Assembly: GCA_051201585.1 (NCBI GenBank) | Contig: CP179198.1 | Coordinates: 186,001-250,000 of the forward strand | Length of the DNA: 64,000 bases | Reading direction: 5' to 3' | Origin: UBA868 sp016776875 | GTDB taxonomy: Bacteria; Pseudomonadota; Gammaproteobacteria; Arenicellales; UBA868 | Shown: piece after piece, positions 24,861 through 35,676 of the stretch | Layout: each line of letters starts with the position of its first letter | How positions within the stretch are numbered: the first letter of the stretch is position 1 | Notes under the pieces: model-generated | Database searches by the model: none | Seen by the model: only the letters and a program-made list of their open reading frames with translations | What the model was told of the DNA's origin: nothing | Made by a program: the position numbers and the translations under genes

Positions 24861-25838
24861 ATGGATCGTACCGAGCGGTTCTACACAATCGATCGTATGA
24901 TGCGTAGCGCGCGGGGCACGACGCTTCGGGAGATGATGGAAGAGATGGAGATCTCGAGGGCGACCATTCGCCGCGATCTCGAATATATGCGTGATCGGCT
25001 CGCCGCGCCCATTCAGTGGGATCATGAGACACGGCGCTATCGGTATGAGTCCGTGAGCCAAGACGCAGATCGCTATGCATTGCCGGGGCTGTGGTTCAAC
25101 GCATCAGAGGTGCATGCATTGCTGACCATGGAGCACTTGTTATCAAGCTTGCAACCGGGACTGCTTGAGCCACATATTGAGCCGCTCAGGGGTCGGATTC
25201 GAAGATTGATTGACAGCGGGGATCACCCGGCTGAAGAGGTCACGCGGCGAATTCGGGTTTTACATATGGGCGCGCGCCGTTCTGATAGTGATGTATTCGG
25301 GGTTATATCCCATGCGCTTTTACGTCGCCATCAACTTGATATAGAGCACCTCAATCGCCGAACGGGAGAAGTGACTCAGCGCCGCGTCTCCCCCCAGCGG
25401 CTCGCACATTATCGCGACAACTGGTATCTCGATAGCTGGTGTCATCTCAGGCGAAGTCTTCGCAGTTTCGCTGTCGATGCCATTCGTTCTGCCGATACGA
25501 TCGAGACCAAGAAAGCTAAAGATGTGACGGAGCGTGAGCTTGAGAAAGTGCTCGGTACAGGCTACGGAATTTTCGCTGGGGATGATATTCGAGAAGCTGT
25601 ATTACGGTTTACGCCGGAGGCGGCCCGATGGGTGTCAGGAGAAAAATGGCATTCGCGCCAGCAGGGCGAGATGCAGCCTGACGGCACCTATACCTTAAAG
25701 GTGCCTTACTCTGAGGAGACAGAGCTCGTGATGGATATTATGCGTCACGGCGCCGACGTCGAAGTGATAGCGCCAGACAGTCTGCGTCAAGCGGTACGAG
25801 AGCGTTTGGCTGCTGCTGCGCGGCAATATCCCAACTGA
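24861..25838 (+). CDS. WYL-domain transcriptional regulator (DeoR-like HTH)
   Basis: A 325-residue regulator. An N-terminal winged helix (about 1-65, TLREMMEEMEISRATIRRDL) is followed by the WYL ligand-sensing domain (about 130-215), recognised from RRVSPQRLAHYRDNWYLDSW, and a C-terminal WCX-type extension ending VRERLAAAARQYPN. WYL proteins sense nucleic acids or nucleotides and often control defence or DNA-damage genes, though many are generic metabolic regulators. Here the operon context is pterin dehydratase upstream and an EamA exporter four bases downstream. The recCBD locus is 1 kb further on. Confidence 0.9.
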   Translation: MDRTERFYTIDRMMRSARGTTLREMMEEMEISRATIRRDLEYMRDRLAAPIQWDHETRRYRYESVSQDADRYALPGLWFNASEVHALLTMEHLLSSLQPGLLEPHIEPLRGRIRRLIDSGDHPAEEVTRRIRVLHMGARRSDSDVFGVISHALLRRHQLDIEHLNRRTGEVTQRRVSPQRLAHYRDNWYLDSWCHLRRSLRSFAVDAIRSADTIETKKAKDVTERELEKVLGTGYGIFAGDDIREAVLRFTPEAARWVSGEKWHSRQQGEMQPDGTYTLKVPYSEETELVMDIMRHGADVEVIAPDSLRQAVRERLAAAARQYPN

Positions 25839-25842
25839 GCAT

Positions 25843-26748
25843 GTGCTGAGCCATTTTTCTAAAGACGCTCCGCTGTCTGGCAATCTGCGGGGAATTGCGT
25901 GGATGCTGCTAACGGGTACCTTGTTCGTCGGAGTGGTTGTCGCTGTTCGATACCTGGGTACTGAGATGCACCCGATTCAGGCTGCATTTATTCGATATTG
26001 TTTTGGCATTATTCTGATCTTGCCATCACTCACCGGGATGGGTGTTCTTTCGTTGAACCCCCAGCGACTTGGTTTCCACGGCCTGAGGGGTCTTATTCAT
26101 AGCGGCGGTGTCATGTTATGGTTTTTTGCTATGAGTCGAATACCCATTGCTGAAATAACGGCGCTGGGATTTACGACCCCGATCTTTGCAACCTTAGGCG
26201 CAACCTTTTTCCTTGGTGAGCGTTTCAAAAGTTTTCGAATGATTGCCATCTTGGTAGGATTCCTGGGCGCGCTAATGATTCTGCGTCCCGGGTTCCGGGT
26301 TATCGATATCGGCGCATTTGCGCAACTTGGCGCCGCCCCTCTTTTTGCATGCTCGTATTTGATGGCTAAATCTGCGACTCGCAAAGAGTCAAGCGCAATG
26401 ATCGTGGTGTTGTTGTCAGTCTCTTGTACGTGCGTCCTGGCGGTGCCCGCGTTTCTGGTTTGGCGTGAGCCGACCCTGTCGGAACTTACGCTGCTTGCGG
26501 TGACAGCGGTACTTGCAACTGCGGGACACTACTGTATGACTCGCGCCTTAAAAGCGGGCGAAGTTTCCGCTGTGCAACCGTTCACTTTTATTCAGCTCGT
26601 TTGGGCAACAATCCTGGGACTAATTTTATTTGATGAAAGCCCGGATGTTTGGATTTGGTGTGGGGGTGCCGTCATCGTTGGCGCGGCAAGCTGGATGGCT
26701 CATAAAGAAGTGCGGGCAATCAAAGCGCGCGCGCCACGGTTAGATTGA
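25843..26748 (+). CDS. EamA-family (DMT superfamily) transporter
   Basis: A 301-residue ten-helix exporter with two EamA repeats. IAWMLLTGTLFVGVVVAVRY opens the first helix, and ALGFTTPIFATLGATFFLGE closes the first repeat with the typical P-I-F and L-G-E. The second repeat has AVQPFTFIQLVWATILGLI. The GTG start four bases after the regulator stop was kept because it preserves tight spacing, but a later start is possible. The substrate is unknown. Confidence 0.9.
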   Translation: MLSHFSKDAPLSGNLRGIAWMLLTGTLFVGVVVAVRYLGTEMHPIQAAFIRYCFGIILILPSLTGMGVLSLNPQRLGFHGLRGLIHSGGVMLWFFAMSRIPIAEITALGFTTPIFATLGATFFLGERFKSFRMIAILVGFLGALMILRPGFRVIDIGAFAQLGAAPLFACSYLMAKSATRKESSAMIVVLLSVSCTCVLAVPAFLVWREPTLSELTLLAVTAVLATAGHYCMTRALKAGEVSAVQPFTFIQLVWATILGLILFDESPDVWIWCGGAVIVGAASWMAHKEVRAIKARAPRLD

Positions 26749-26882
26749 ATTGTCGTTAATAACAAGGGTATTTCCCCGTTGTGCGGTGGTTTGGCCATCA
26801 CCCGAGTTTAGGATCACCATGTGAGACTGTGGTTGCGCATAATCTAGATTCAGAATGCGCTGAATTCTTCAAAAATTGATCA

Positions 26883-29800
26883 ATGCTACACCTGCACCAT
26901 TCCAACCAGCTTGAGGATCTTGCTGACCAGTTGTCAGAGACCTTGAAGACACCATCGGGTGCGGTCATGTCGCCTGAGGTTGTTGCTATTCCGGGGGCAG
27001 CGATCAGTGAGTGGCTTACGATTTTTCTCGCGAGGCGTCACGGCGTGAGTGCGAACATGCAGTGGTTGTTGCCCGCGCGATTGTTATGGAAAGCTTTTCG
27101 CGATGTGCTGCCCAACGTTCCGGATACCAATGCCTTTTCGGCTGATGCGCTAAGTTGGCGAATTTTCCAGGCGTTACAGGACGAGAAATTTGTCAGTCGT
27201 TATTCGCAATTAAGTCGATATCTTGATCAAGGCGATTTACACAAGCATTGGCAGTTGGCCAGACAGATGGGTCGACTCTTCGAACAGTATCTTGTTTTTC
27301 GTCCTGATTGGATTAGCCATTGGGAAGCACAAGAAACAGAAGAATGGCAAGGCGCGCTTTGGCGGCAAATGATGTCGCGGGGCCACTCTGAACACTGGCT
27401 ACATTTGAGGAAGGCATTATTCGATTTTTTAAAACAAAATCCTGAAGCCGGACAAAAATTACCTGCTCGAATTTCACTTTTTGCGCTGACTGGATTATCT
27501 CCCGAATTTTTAAATCTCATATCGAATCTTGCTGAACATACTGATATCCATATTTATCACCTGAATTTCAGCCATGGCTTTTGGGCCGATATTGTGAGTG
27601 ATCGGGAGCGCGCACGACTCATCGCCCGTGACGGGGAAGATATTGCGATTTATCTTGAGCGGGGGAATCGATTGCTCGCATCAATGGGGCGTACGGGGCG
27701 GCAACACCTTTCTCAGCTTCTCGAATTGAATGCCCTTGAAACAGAATCCTACTCGGTACCCTGCCGCGCGAGCTTGTTGGGACACATTCAGGCCGATATT
27801 ACTGAATTGAGGGACAGTTCTATTCATGACGCCCATGAGGTGACGCCAGAAGATCATTCTATTCAGATTCATGTCTGTCACGGCCCGATGCGGGAGATCG
27901 AGGTACTGCACGACCAATTATTGGATGCCTTCCAGCGGGACGCTAGCCTCACTCCGGCAGACGTGAGGATATTTATCCCGCGTCTTTCGGATTACGTACC
28001 TTTCATTGACACTGTTTTTGGGGCTGCCCATGACACACGCCATATTCCCTGGACCTTGGCGGAAAGCGCTCTGCCTGTTGAAAGCGGAATGACAAAAGCG
28101 TTCATGTCGCTGCTCGAACTGCCAGATACCCGGCTGGATGCCCAACGCATCAGCGCGCTACTTGATTTTTATTTTATTCGACGGCGCTTTGGCTTGGACG
28201 ATGTTGATGTGGATACGATCAGTGGATGGATTCGACAGCTTGGGATTGTCTGGGGTCATGACGCACAACATGTTGATGATCTGAATCTCAGGGGGGTTCA
28301 CACATGGCGAGGCGGTATTGACCGGTTATTGCTCGGTTTTGGAATGGGAGATCTTGGAGAAGATGTGTCAGGTGTATTACCCGTGTCTCCCGGTGATTCA
28401 AGTGCAGCCCGGGCATTAGGCCAGTGGCGCACCTTTATCGAAGCGGTGATAAATCTCCAGTCGGTGATGTCGGGGCAGCATGCAGTGCCACGTTGGGTTA
28501 GCATATTTAACGACTTGCTAGACCAGTTTTTTTTCTTCGAAGAACAAGAGAGCGACGCGCTCGTTCGACTTCGTCAGCAAATCGCGACGCTTGCATCTGA
28601 TGCCGCCTTGGCTAATCTCGAAATTTCGCTGCCTTTATCAGTTGTGAGATCTGCCCTTAAGGAGAAATTGAAAACCACTTCAAGCGGGCGCTTTATGAGC
28701 GGCGCGGTGACTTTTGCTAATCTGGCACAGGGTCGTTGTGTTCCCGCGAAGCGAGTATTCCTGGTCGGTATGAATGCGACTGATTTTCCAGGACGAGATA
28801 ATTCGCATGGCCTCGATCGAATGACGCTCAATCCAAAACCCGGTGATCGTAACCGGCGAGATGAAGACCGGTTTGCATTTTTGGAGGCGCTGATGTCGGC
28901 TCGAGAGTCGTTTTATGTGAGTTATTCAGGACTAAGCGCCAGAGACGAAAGCATGCAGCCCCCCTCAATCGTGGTCAACGAGCTTGTAGAGGAGATAAAA
29001 GCGGTTTCAGCTGGGGCAGATATCGAATCAAGATGGATAATCCGGCACGCCTCCCAACCTTTTAGCCGGCGATATTTTGAGGGGATGCCGTCTCTATTCA
29101 CCTATGCCAACGAACTGACGCCTGTTCACCCGGAAGCCGCGGGTGCTCGAACCCCTCTGTTCAAGCAATCCCTGCCCATGAACGCATTATCAGAGGTATC
29201 CACCGGGCGCTTGATTGAATTTTTTGTAAATCCGGCGCGATCGTTGTTGCGCGATGATTTAAATATTACGTTAGATCGCAGTGACGGGATGCTCCCCATA
29301 AAAGAGCCGATGTGGCCGGATTATCGAGCCATGCGGAAGTTAGTTGAGCAGGCATTGTCTTCCCAGATTGGCGAAGAAGGGAAGTCCCGTTTTCAAACGC
29401 GTGCCCGGTTGGGCGGAATGCTTGCGGCTGGTAGCGCAGGCGAACTTGCGCTTGATACGGCATGGGCCTCTGCCGAGCGACTACGCCGGGCAATTGTGAA
29501 AATTGTTGGGGACAAACCATTTGAGTCTGTGACGGCCGTGCATCAGGTTGATGACTTCACAATCACGGGTGTGCTGGAAAAAATCACCCCGGCCGGACAG
29601 ATTTTATGGTCTGTTGATGGTGCAACGCCTTGGAATCTGATCCAGGCGTGGTGTCAGCATTTGCTTCTAAACGCACAGGATGATGCTCCGACTCGCTGCA
29701 GTTTCCTGATTGGTCCGGAAGCGATCGTTCGATTCAGTCCGATCGACGACGCAAGTGAGAATCTGGGTGTGTGGGCCTCGCAGTATCAGCAGGGCCGAAC

Positions 29801-30047
29801 TCGACCGCTGCCGTTTTTCCCCCGAAGCGCGCTAAAGTTTGTCGAGGGAAATGAGGCTTCACTTAAACCCGCCTACGAGATCTGGCTGGGCGCGGATTAT
29901 GCAAAATCCCGGGGTGAGGCCGAAGATCCATATTTTGCGCTTGCGTTTCGCGACAATATTGAACACGCGCTTGATGGCGAGTTTGAGAAGCTCGCGCCTT
30001 CGATCTTCAGGCCCATGGTGAACGCAATGAAGGTCGTGACGGGATGA
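26883..30047 (+). CDS. recC: Exodeoxyribonuclease V gamma subunit RecC
   Basis: A 1054-residue RecC, slightly shorter than E. coli RecC (1122). It scans for Chi and splits the duplex in the RecBCD complex. It opens MLHLHHSNQLEDLADQL, matching the typical RecC N-terminus. Recognisable inner blocks include HVCHGPMREIEVLHDQLLDAF, IPWTLAES and VTFANLAQGRCVPAKRVFLVGM, with DFPGRD following, then the C-terminal PLPFFPRSA. The last bases overlap recB by four (ATGA), indicating coupling. Order recC-recB-recD is as in enterobacteria, but without the ptrA protease gene between recC and recB. Confidence 0.97.
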   Translation: MLHLHHSNQLEDLADQLSETLKTPSGAVMSPEVVAIPGAAISEWLTIFLARRHGVSANMQWLLPARLLWKAFRDVLPNVPDTNAFSADALSWRIFQALQDEKFVSRYSQLSRYLDQGDLHKHWQLARQMGRLFEQYLVFRPDWISHWEAQETEEWQGALWRQMMSRGHSEHWLHLRKALFDFLKQNPEAGQKLPARISLFALTGLSPEFLNLISNLAEHTDIHIYHLNFSHGFWADIVSDRERARLIARDGEDIAIYLERGNRLLASMGRTGRQHLSQLLELNALETESYSVPCRASLLGHIQADITELRDSSIHDAHEVTPEDHSIQIHVCHGPMREIEVLHDQLLDAFQRDASLTPADVRIFIPRLSDYVPFIDTVFGAAHDTRHIPWTLAESALPVESGMTKAFMSLLELPDTRLDAQRISALLDFYFIRRRFGLDDVDVDTISGWIRQLGIVWGHDAQHVDDLNLRGVHTWRGGIDRLLLGFGMGDLGEDVSGVLPVSPGDSSAARALGQWRTFIEAVINLQSVMSGQHAVPRWVSIFNDLLDQFFFFEEQESDALVRLRQQIATLASDAALANLEISLPLSVVRSALKEKLKTTSSGRFMSGAVTFANLAQGRCVPAKRVFLVGMNATDFPGRDNSHGLDRMTLNPKPGDRNRRDEDRFAFLEALMSARESFYVSYSGLSARDESMQPPSIVVNELVEEIKAVSAGADIESRWIIRHASQPFSRRYFEGMPSLFTYANELTPVHPEAAGARTPLFKQSLPMNALSEVSTGRLIEFFVNPARSLLRDDLNITLDRSDGMLPIKEPMWPDYRAMRKLVEQALSSQIGEEGKSRFQTRARLGGMLAAGSAGELALDTAWASAERLRRAIVKIVGDKPFESVTAVHQVDDFTITGVLEKITPAGQILWSVDGATPWNLIQAWCQHLLLNAQDDAPTRCSFLIGPEAIVRFSPIDDASENLGVWASQYQQGRTRPLPFFPRSALKFVEGNEASLKPAYEIWLGADYAKSRGEAEDPYFALAFRDNIEHALDGEFEKLAPSIFRPMVNAMKVVTG

Positions 30048-33000
30048 GCGTGACCGCATTACAGCCGTTCGAAGTCCCGTTGCGCGGCGTCAGTCTAGTT
30101 GAAGCGGCGGCGGGCACGGGAAAAACCTGGACGATCAGCGCGCTTTATCTGAGACTGGTACTCGAGTCTGATGCTGCGGTGCCGAACATTCTGGTGGTCA
30201 CGTACACCCGGGCCGCGACCGGGGAATTAAAAGAACGTTTGCGGACTGCTTTGACCCAGGCTATTGCCGCATTCGAAGATGACACGGCCGTTGATGACCC
30301 ACTGCTCGCACCATTGCTGCTTCGCTATCCAGACCGAAAAAAGAGTTTATTGAAGTTGCGCAGCGCAGTGGCCGAGTTTGATCAAGCCGCCATTTTTACT
30401 ATCCATTCGTTCTGTGAACGCGTACTGAGTGACAGCGCGTTTCAAAGCGCGATGACACTTGATAACGAACTCCTTTTGGATGAGGAGTCACTGCGTGCCG
30501 AAGTGCTTGACGATTTATGGCGGCGGGATATTTATCCTGCTGGACCCATTTGGACCGGATGGCTTGCCGCACAGAAGAAATTGAAGACGGCGGATGACCT
30601 GAGCGCGTTCTTGAAGCCGGTGTTGGCAAAGCCTTATTTGAGGTTGGTTCAGAATACAAAGGCGCTCGACTTAAATCTTGTTGAGCAATCACTGGAAACC
30701 GCGTTTAAAAGGATATCGGGTGTTTGGCACGATCATCGCGATGAGGTTTCTGCGATGCTGTTGGACAAGGATGCGGTGTTTAATCGAACCCGATTTCCCC
30801 TGAAAAGTATGCCGACATGGATTTTCTCACTTGAGTCCATTTTTAGCCAAGATCTTATCGATTTTAGGAGAGTCCTTGAATTTCGAGGCCTCGAAAAACT
30901 GAGTGCCCGTTTTCTGTCCCAGCCGGGCGCGATCCGCAAGGGCGAGCTGCCGCCCCGACAAACTTTTTTTGACGAGATGGACCGCTTTATTGAAGTGCTC
31001 GGTGACTACCAAAAGAATGCGGCTGATTACTTTATCGACTGGATTGCGGATTTAAGGTTCCGAGCTGATCAGGAATTGAATCTCCGTAAACGACAGCAAG
31101 GGGTTCAGGGGTATGACGACCTTCTGTTGAACTTGCACCATGCATTGCACTCAGTTGGAGGGGAGGCGCTTTGCGAAAAAATAAGGGCAACGTACCAGGT
31201 TGCGATGCTTGACGAGTTCCAGGATACCGATCCGGTTCAATACGAAATTTTCAAAGCAATTTATTCGTCCGGCACCCATCCGGTCTTTTTGGTGGGTGAC
31301 CCCAAGCAGGCCATTTATTCTTTTCGGGGCGCGGATATCTTTGCGTACATTCGGGCCAGAAATGATGTCACTACCCGTTTTACATTGCAGACCAATCATC
31401 GTGCGGCTCCGGGACTGGTTCGCGCGGTGAATGCCCTTTTCTCATTTCGGGACCGCCACAGCAGTTTTGTGTTTTCTGATATCCCTTTTGAAGACGCGCA
31501 GTCTGCCGGTAAAGTGAATGGACTTCAGGACGGTGAGACCGAAGAACCGCTATTAGTCTGGAAATTGGACCGCGAACACCCAACCAAGTATCTATCGAAA
31601 AAAGCGGCCAAAGAAAAAGCCAGTCAGGCGGTCGCCGGCGAGATTTTGCGGTTGTTGACAGGTGACGTCACTCGCGATGGGAAAAGGATTCAGCAGCAAG
31701 ATATTGCCGTTTTGGTGAGAAGTCACTTTGAGGGTCAGCTGATTCAGCGGGCGTTGCACGATGTCGGAATTCTGTGTGTTCGGCAGGGTCAACAAAGTGT
31801 CTTTCACACTCATGAAGCGCTTGAAGTTGAGCGGGTGATGCGCGCCATTGCCAACCCCCGGCGTGAGTCACTCGTTCGCGCAGCACTTCTCACGGACCTT
31901 ATGGGTCTAGATGTTGATGATCTACTGGCGCTCCAAGCCCATGCGTCTAACTGGGATGCCACGCTGTTAAAGTTTCATGGATGGCATCAGCGTTGGCAGA
32001 GCAGCAGTTTCATGCGAATGTTTCGGGAGTTCTTAACATCCGAAAAAACATTAAATCGGTTAGCTGGCCTCGATAACGGAGAGCGCCGGATGACGAATCT
32101 TCTACACCTTGCAGAGCTGATTCAATCAGTCGCAACGCAGCATGCTGATGTTCCCGCTTTACTTAACTGGCTCTCGTCAGCCCGCCTGGAATCGACCCAG
32201 ACACAAGAAGAAAGCCTGCTGCGTCTTGAGAGTGACGAGGATCGTGTGCGCGTTGTTACGGTGCATGCCAGCAAGGGACTTCAATATCCGGTGGTTTTCC
32301 TGCCCTTTGCCTGGGATAGCAAAGTCACTGATAGCGGGAAAGGTGTGTTTTTCCATGATGTGGACTCGGAGAATCAATCCTCTGTTGATTTCGGGACGGA
32401 AGCGGTTGATGTCCATCAACAACGCGCCGAAATTGAGCAACTCGCTGAAAGTGTTCGACTGCTCTATGTGTCGCTCACCCGCGCGCAAAGCAGGTGTTAC
32501 CTGGTTTGGGGCGCCGCAACCGGTGCTTCCCACTCTGCCCTGGCGTGGCTGTTACATAGAGAAGTAAAAGATAGTGGGCCACAAAGTTTGAAGTCGCTTA
32601 CCGAGACTTTTGCAAAAGTTTCGGATGAAGAACTTGAACAGACGCTTGAAAAGCTTGCAGTCGAGGCAAAAGGCGTCATTGGGGTGTTGCCGATCCCTGA
32701 AACACAAAAGGGATCTTTTGATCTCCCACCTGAGGAGATCTCTGTTGACGCAAGGGTTGCCACGAGGCCTCTCTATCGAAGCTGGCAGCTAGCAGCTTTA
32801 GTTCAATTACAAGCGGGCATGATTCGTCTCTGCCTGACCATGATCGCCGGTACCGTAAATCGACAGATGACCGCACAACCGGTTTTTTTACCTTCCCTCG
32901 CGGGCCTCGCGCGGGTACCTGCCTGCACCGGATCTTTGAGTTGATTGATTTTTCCGGATCACCAATCGCTGATTACACTGACACCATCAAGCAAGTGCTG

Positions 33001-33612
33001 GTTGAGTATGGTTTTGATACAGATTGGACTCCTGTTGTTGATCAAATGTTAAACGATGTGCTTCGCTCGCCACTTAATGAAAATGGATTACGCCTCGGAA
33101 ATGTTGCGCGCAACTCCCGAATCGATGAGATGGCGTTTTGTATTCCGGTGGACGATTTCGATCAAAGCGGCTGGAGGCGGGTACTTCAAAGGCATGCGTT
33201 ACCCGGTGGGCTTACGCCAGAGAAAATGACCGAGGCGTTTGGGTATGCGAACGCGCAGGGATTTTTGCAGGGGTTTATTGACCTTGTTTTTCAGGACAAT
33301 GGCCGGTTTTATTTAGTGGATTACAAGTCAAATTTTTTAGGCGGTGAATATAATGACTACTTATCTCCCGCATTGACAATAGAAATGCAAAGGTCCGGAT
33401 ACACCATGCAGTATCTGATCTACTCGTTAGCGCTTGATTATTGGCTACAGAGTCGAAAGCCGGATTATCAATATGAGCAGCACTTTGGCGGTGTCTTTTA
33501 TTTGTTTTTGAGGGGAATGAGTCCTGATCATAACGGCGCTGGCATATTTTTTGATCGCCCTTCTTCTGCCTTAATAAAAGATTTACAGCATCTTATCGGG
33601 CGGACCCCATGA
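30044..33612 (+). CDS. recB: Exodeoxyribonuclease V beta subunit RecB (single frameshift in this sequence)
   Basis: RecB is the 3'-5' helicase and nuclease of RecBCD. The first frame (30044-32944) contains Walker A VEAAAGTGKTWTISALY, MLDEFQDTDPVQYEIF, VGDPKQAIYSFRGADIFAY, TVHASKGLQYPVVFLPF and LYVSLTRAQ. The second frame (continuing to 33612) holds the nuclease domain: FPRGPRAGTCLHRIFELIDF, then GFIDLVFQ and the catalytic VDYKSN. The frames meet at about 32786-32796, where inserting one base restores WQLASFSS, matching W-x-x-x-SFS of RecB. The joined product is about 1189 residues (E. coli 1180). The break lies between two AGCT sites and may be a sequencing artefact. Confidence 0.95.
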
Positions 33613-35360
33613 GCGAGGCATACGCGTCACTGAAGCGTGCGTACGGTAACGGCTTTATTTCCGACATCGCCTGGCATTTTGCGAACTACGCCCAAAGACT
33701 GGATTCGCAGGCCCCAGCGTCTGTGATCGTGGCAGCAGCACTCGTGAGCGAAAGTGCCGTCTCGGGAGAAATTCGGCTTAAGCTTGCACATTGGGGCGGC
33801 GGTTGTGTTTTTGAAGAGCATCATTCCACTGCCTATATGCTGCCTGAGATAGAGGCGTGGTACCAGGAGTTGAAAACCTCACCGTTAGTCAGTGATGGTG
33901 AATCTCCAGCCCCTTTGGTACTGACTGAAGATCGGTGTTTGTATCTATATCGATACTATGAACTGGAACGGCGACTCGCTGCGCTCATCACCCTCCGGTC
34001 TGAGCCGATAATGGTCGAGATCGGCAGTGATGAGATCGAGAGGACGCTGGATGTGTTGTTCGGCGATGATCCTTTGTCCGGAGATCAGCGAGACGCCGCG
34101 CGGAATGCGTTGGATCATCGTTTCATGGTGATTAGCGGCGGGCCCGGTACGGGTAAGACGTCTACCGTGATGCGAACGCTCCGAATGCTTTGGCGTCTCA
34201 CAGATGTTTCGCCGGCGCGGACGCTGGTGTGTGCGCCCACGGGTAAGGCTGCGGCTCGACTTCGTGAAGTGATGGGTCTCGAGCTCAAGGCGGGCGACGA
34301 TGCATCGGGTTTTTTAGGCGATGCGGTAACAATCCATCGCCTGCTCGGATGGCAACCCGGTGGAAAATTTAAATATGGGCTCAACAGGCCGTTAAATTGT
34401 GATCTTTTAATTCTTGATGAAGCATCAATGGTTGATATTGCGTTAATGGTCAGTCTTTTAGAAGCGCTTCCCAAGGAGGCTCGATTAGTTTTGCTGGGTG
34501 ATCGTGACCAATTATCTTCAGTCGAGGCTGGCGCTGTCCTAGGGGACCTGTGTCGTGCGGCAGATAAAGGTCATCCCATTGGCAGTGTGACAAGTCTGAG
34601 GCACAACTGGCGATTTGGCAGGCATAGTGAAATTGCGAATCTTGCTGCAGCGGTTCGTGAGGGCCAAACCCAGGCAGCGGTTGAATTTCTCAATGAATCC
34701 CGCTCGGACGCCATCGTGTTTGTGGACCCTGGCGGAGAAAGGAAACTAGAACATTTGGTGAGAGACCACATTGTCCCTATTTACAAAGAACTCTCGCAAC
34801 GCGTGATTTCGGGTGCATCATGTTCAGATATATTCTCAATGCTTGATCAGGTCATGGTGATCTGTGCTCGCCGAAATGGTGTTGGTGGGGTCAATGATGT
34901 CAATCGTCAGGTCCGCGCGCAACTTAGAACGCTTTCATTAGCAAGCGACTCAGCGTTTTATTCGGGATTACCCCTGATGGTGACAAAGAATGAGCCGACG
35001 CTGGGTTTGTTTAATGGCGATGTGGGTGTTGTAACAGGCGGGACGAGCGTGACGGATCTCAAAGTGGTCTTTCAGCGCGCAAATCAAGAGCATGTTTCAG
35101 TGAGTATTAACCGTTTGCCGGAGTGTCATCCTGCCTATGCGCTCACCGTTCACAAAGCACAGGGATCCCAGGCCAATCGGGTGATTTTGGTTTTGCCTGA
35201 GACTGATTCGAAAGTGCTTTCACGCGAGCTGGTTTACACCGGACTCACCCGCGCACGGGAGTCAGTTGAAATCTGGAGTAGTCTGGACGTGTTTAGCGCG
35301 GCGGTATCAAGATCTGCGGCAAGGCCTACAGGATTAATGGAACGTTTTCGATGTCATTAA
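33609..35360 (+). CDS. recD: Exodeoxyribonuclease V alpha subunit RecD
   Basis: A 583-residue SF1B 5'-3' helicase (E. coli 608). Motif I is VISGGPGTGKTSTVMR; motif Ia VCAPTGKAAARL; motif II LLILDEASMVDIALM; motif III LLGDRDQLSSVEAGAVLGDL; motif V HPAYALTVHKAQGSQ; motif VI LVYTGLTRARE. It starts at ATG overlapping the recB stop by four bases (ATGA), completing the recCBD operon. All helicase motifs are intact. Confidence 0.97.
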   Translation: MSEAYASLKRAYGNGFISDIAWHFANYAQRLDSQAPASVIVAAALVSESAVSGEIRLKLAHWGGGCVFEEHHSTAYMLPEIEAWYQELKTSPLVSDGESPAPLVLTEDRCLYLYRYYELERRLAALITLRSEPIMVEIGSDEIERTLDVLFGDDPLSGDQRDAARNALDHRFMVISGGPGTGKTSTVMRTLRMLWRLTDVSPARTLVCAPTGKAAARLREVMGLELKAGDDASGFLGDAVTIHRLLGWQPGGKFKYGLNRPLNCDLLILDEASMVDIALMVSLLEALPKEARLVLLGDRDQLSSVEAGAVLGDLCRAADKGHPIGSVTSLRHNWRFGRHSEIANLAAAVREGQTQAAVEFLNESRSDAIVFVDPGGERKLEHLVRDHIVPIYKELSQRVISGASCSDIFSMLDQVMVICARRNGVGGVNDVNRQVRAQLRTLSLASDSAFYSGLPLMVTKNEPTLGLFNGDVGVVTGGTSVTDLKVVFQRANQEHVSVSINRLPECHPAYALTVHKAQGSQANRVILVLPETDSKVLSRELVYTGLTRARESVEIWSSLDVFSAAVSRSAARPTGLMERFRCH

Positions 35361-35566
35361 CACGCTATCGAATCGGTGAGGCAGCAGGAACTCCTACGGT
35401 GACTGATGACATGATGCTGCTTACAGCGGTTTACGGAATTATCGTTGGCATTGTTTTGGTATTGATTGCTCGGCGACTGAAACAGCATTGGATGATTTTC
35501 TGGGGCAGTGGCCTTTCGATTTTGAGTGCTGGATATCTTTTTGCTGATCTGATGGGCTGGATTTAA
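35351..35566 (+). CDS. Small hypothetical membrane protein
   Basis: A 71-residue protein with two hydrophobic helices (MMLLTAVYGIIVGIVLVLIA and GLSILSAGYLFADLMGWI) joined by a short basic loop RRLKQHW. The ATG at 35351 overlaps the end of recD, while an ATG at 35411 would retain both helices and avoid overlap. No family was recognised. It is plausibly the last gene of the recCBD transcript. Confidence 0.5.
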   Translation: MSLTRYRIGEAAGTPTVTDDMMLLTAVYGIIVGIVLVLIARRLKQHWMIFWGSGLSILSAGYLFADLMGWI

Positions 35567-35676
35567 AAATTTTGTTTGACTGGTTAGAATCAAAAAGTTG
35601 AAGATATTTGCCAGATTCTGCGGGCACGTTTTAAGCCTGCTCTCGGGACATCGACGATAAACCAACGGTATGCCCA

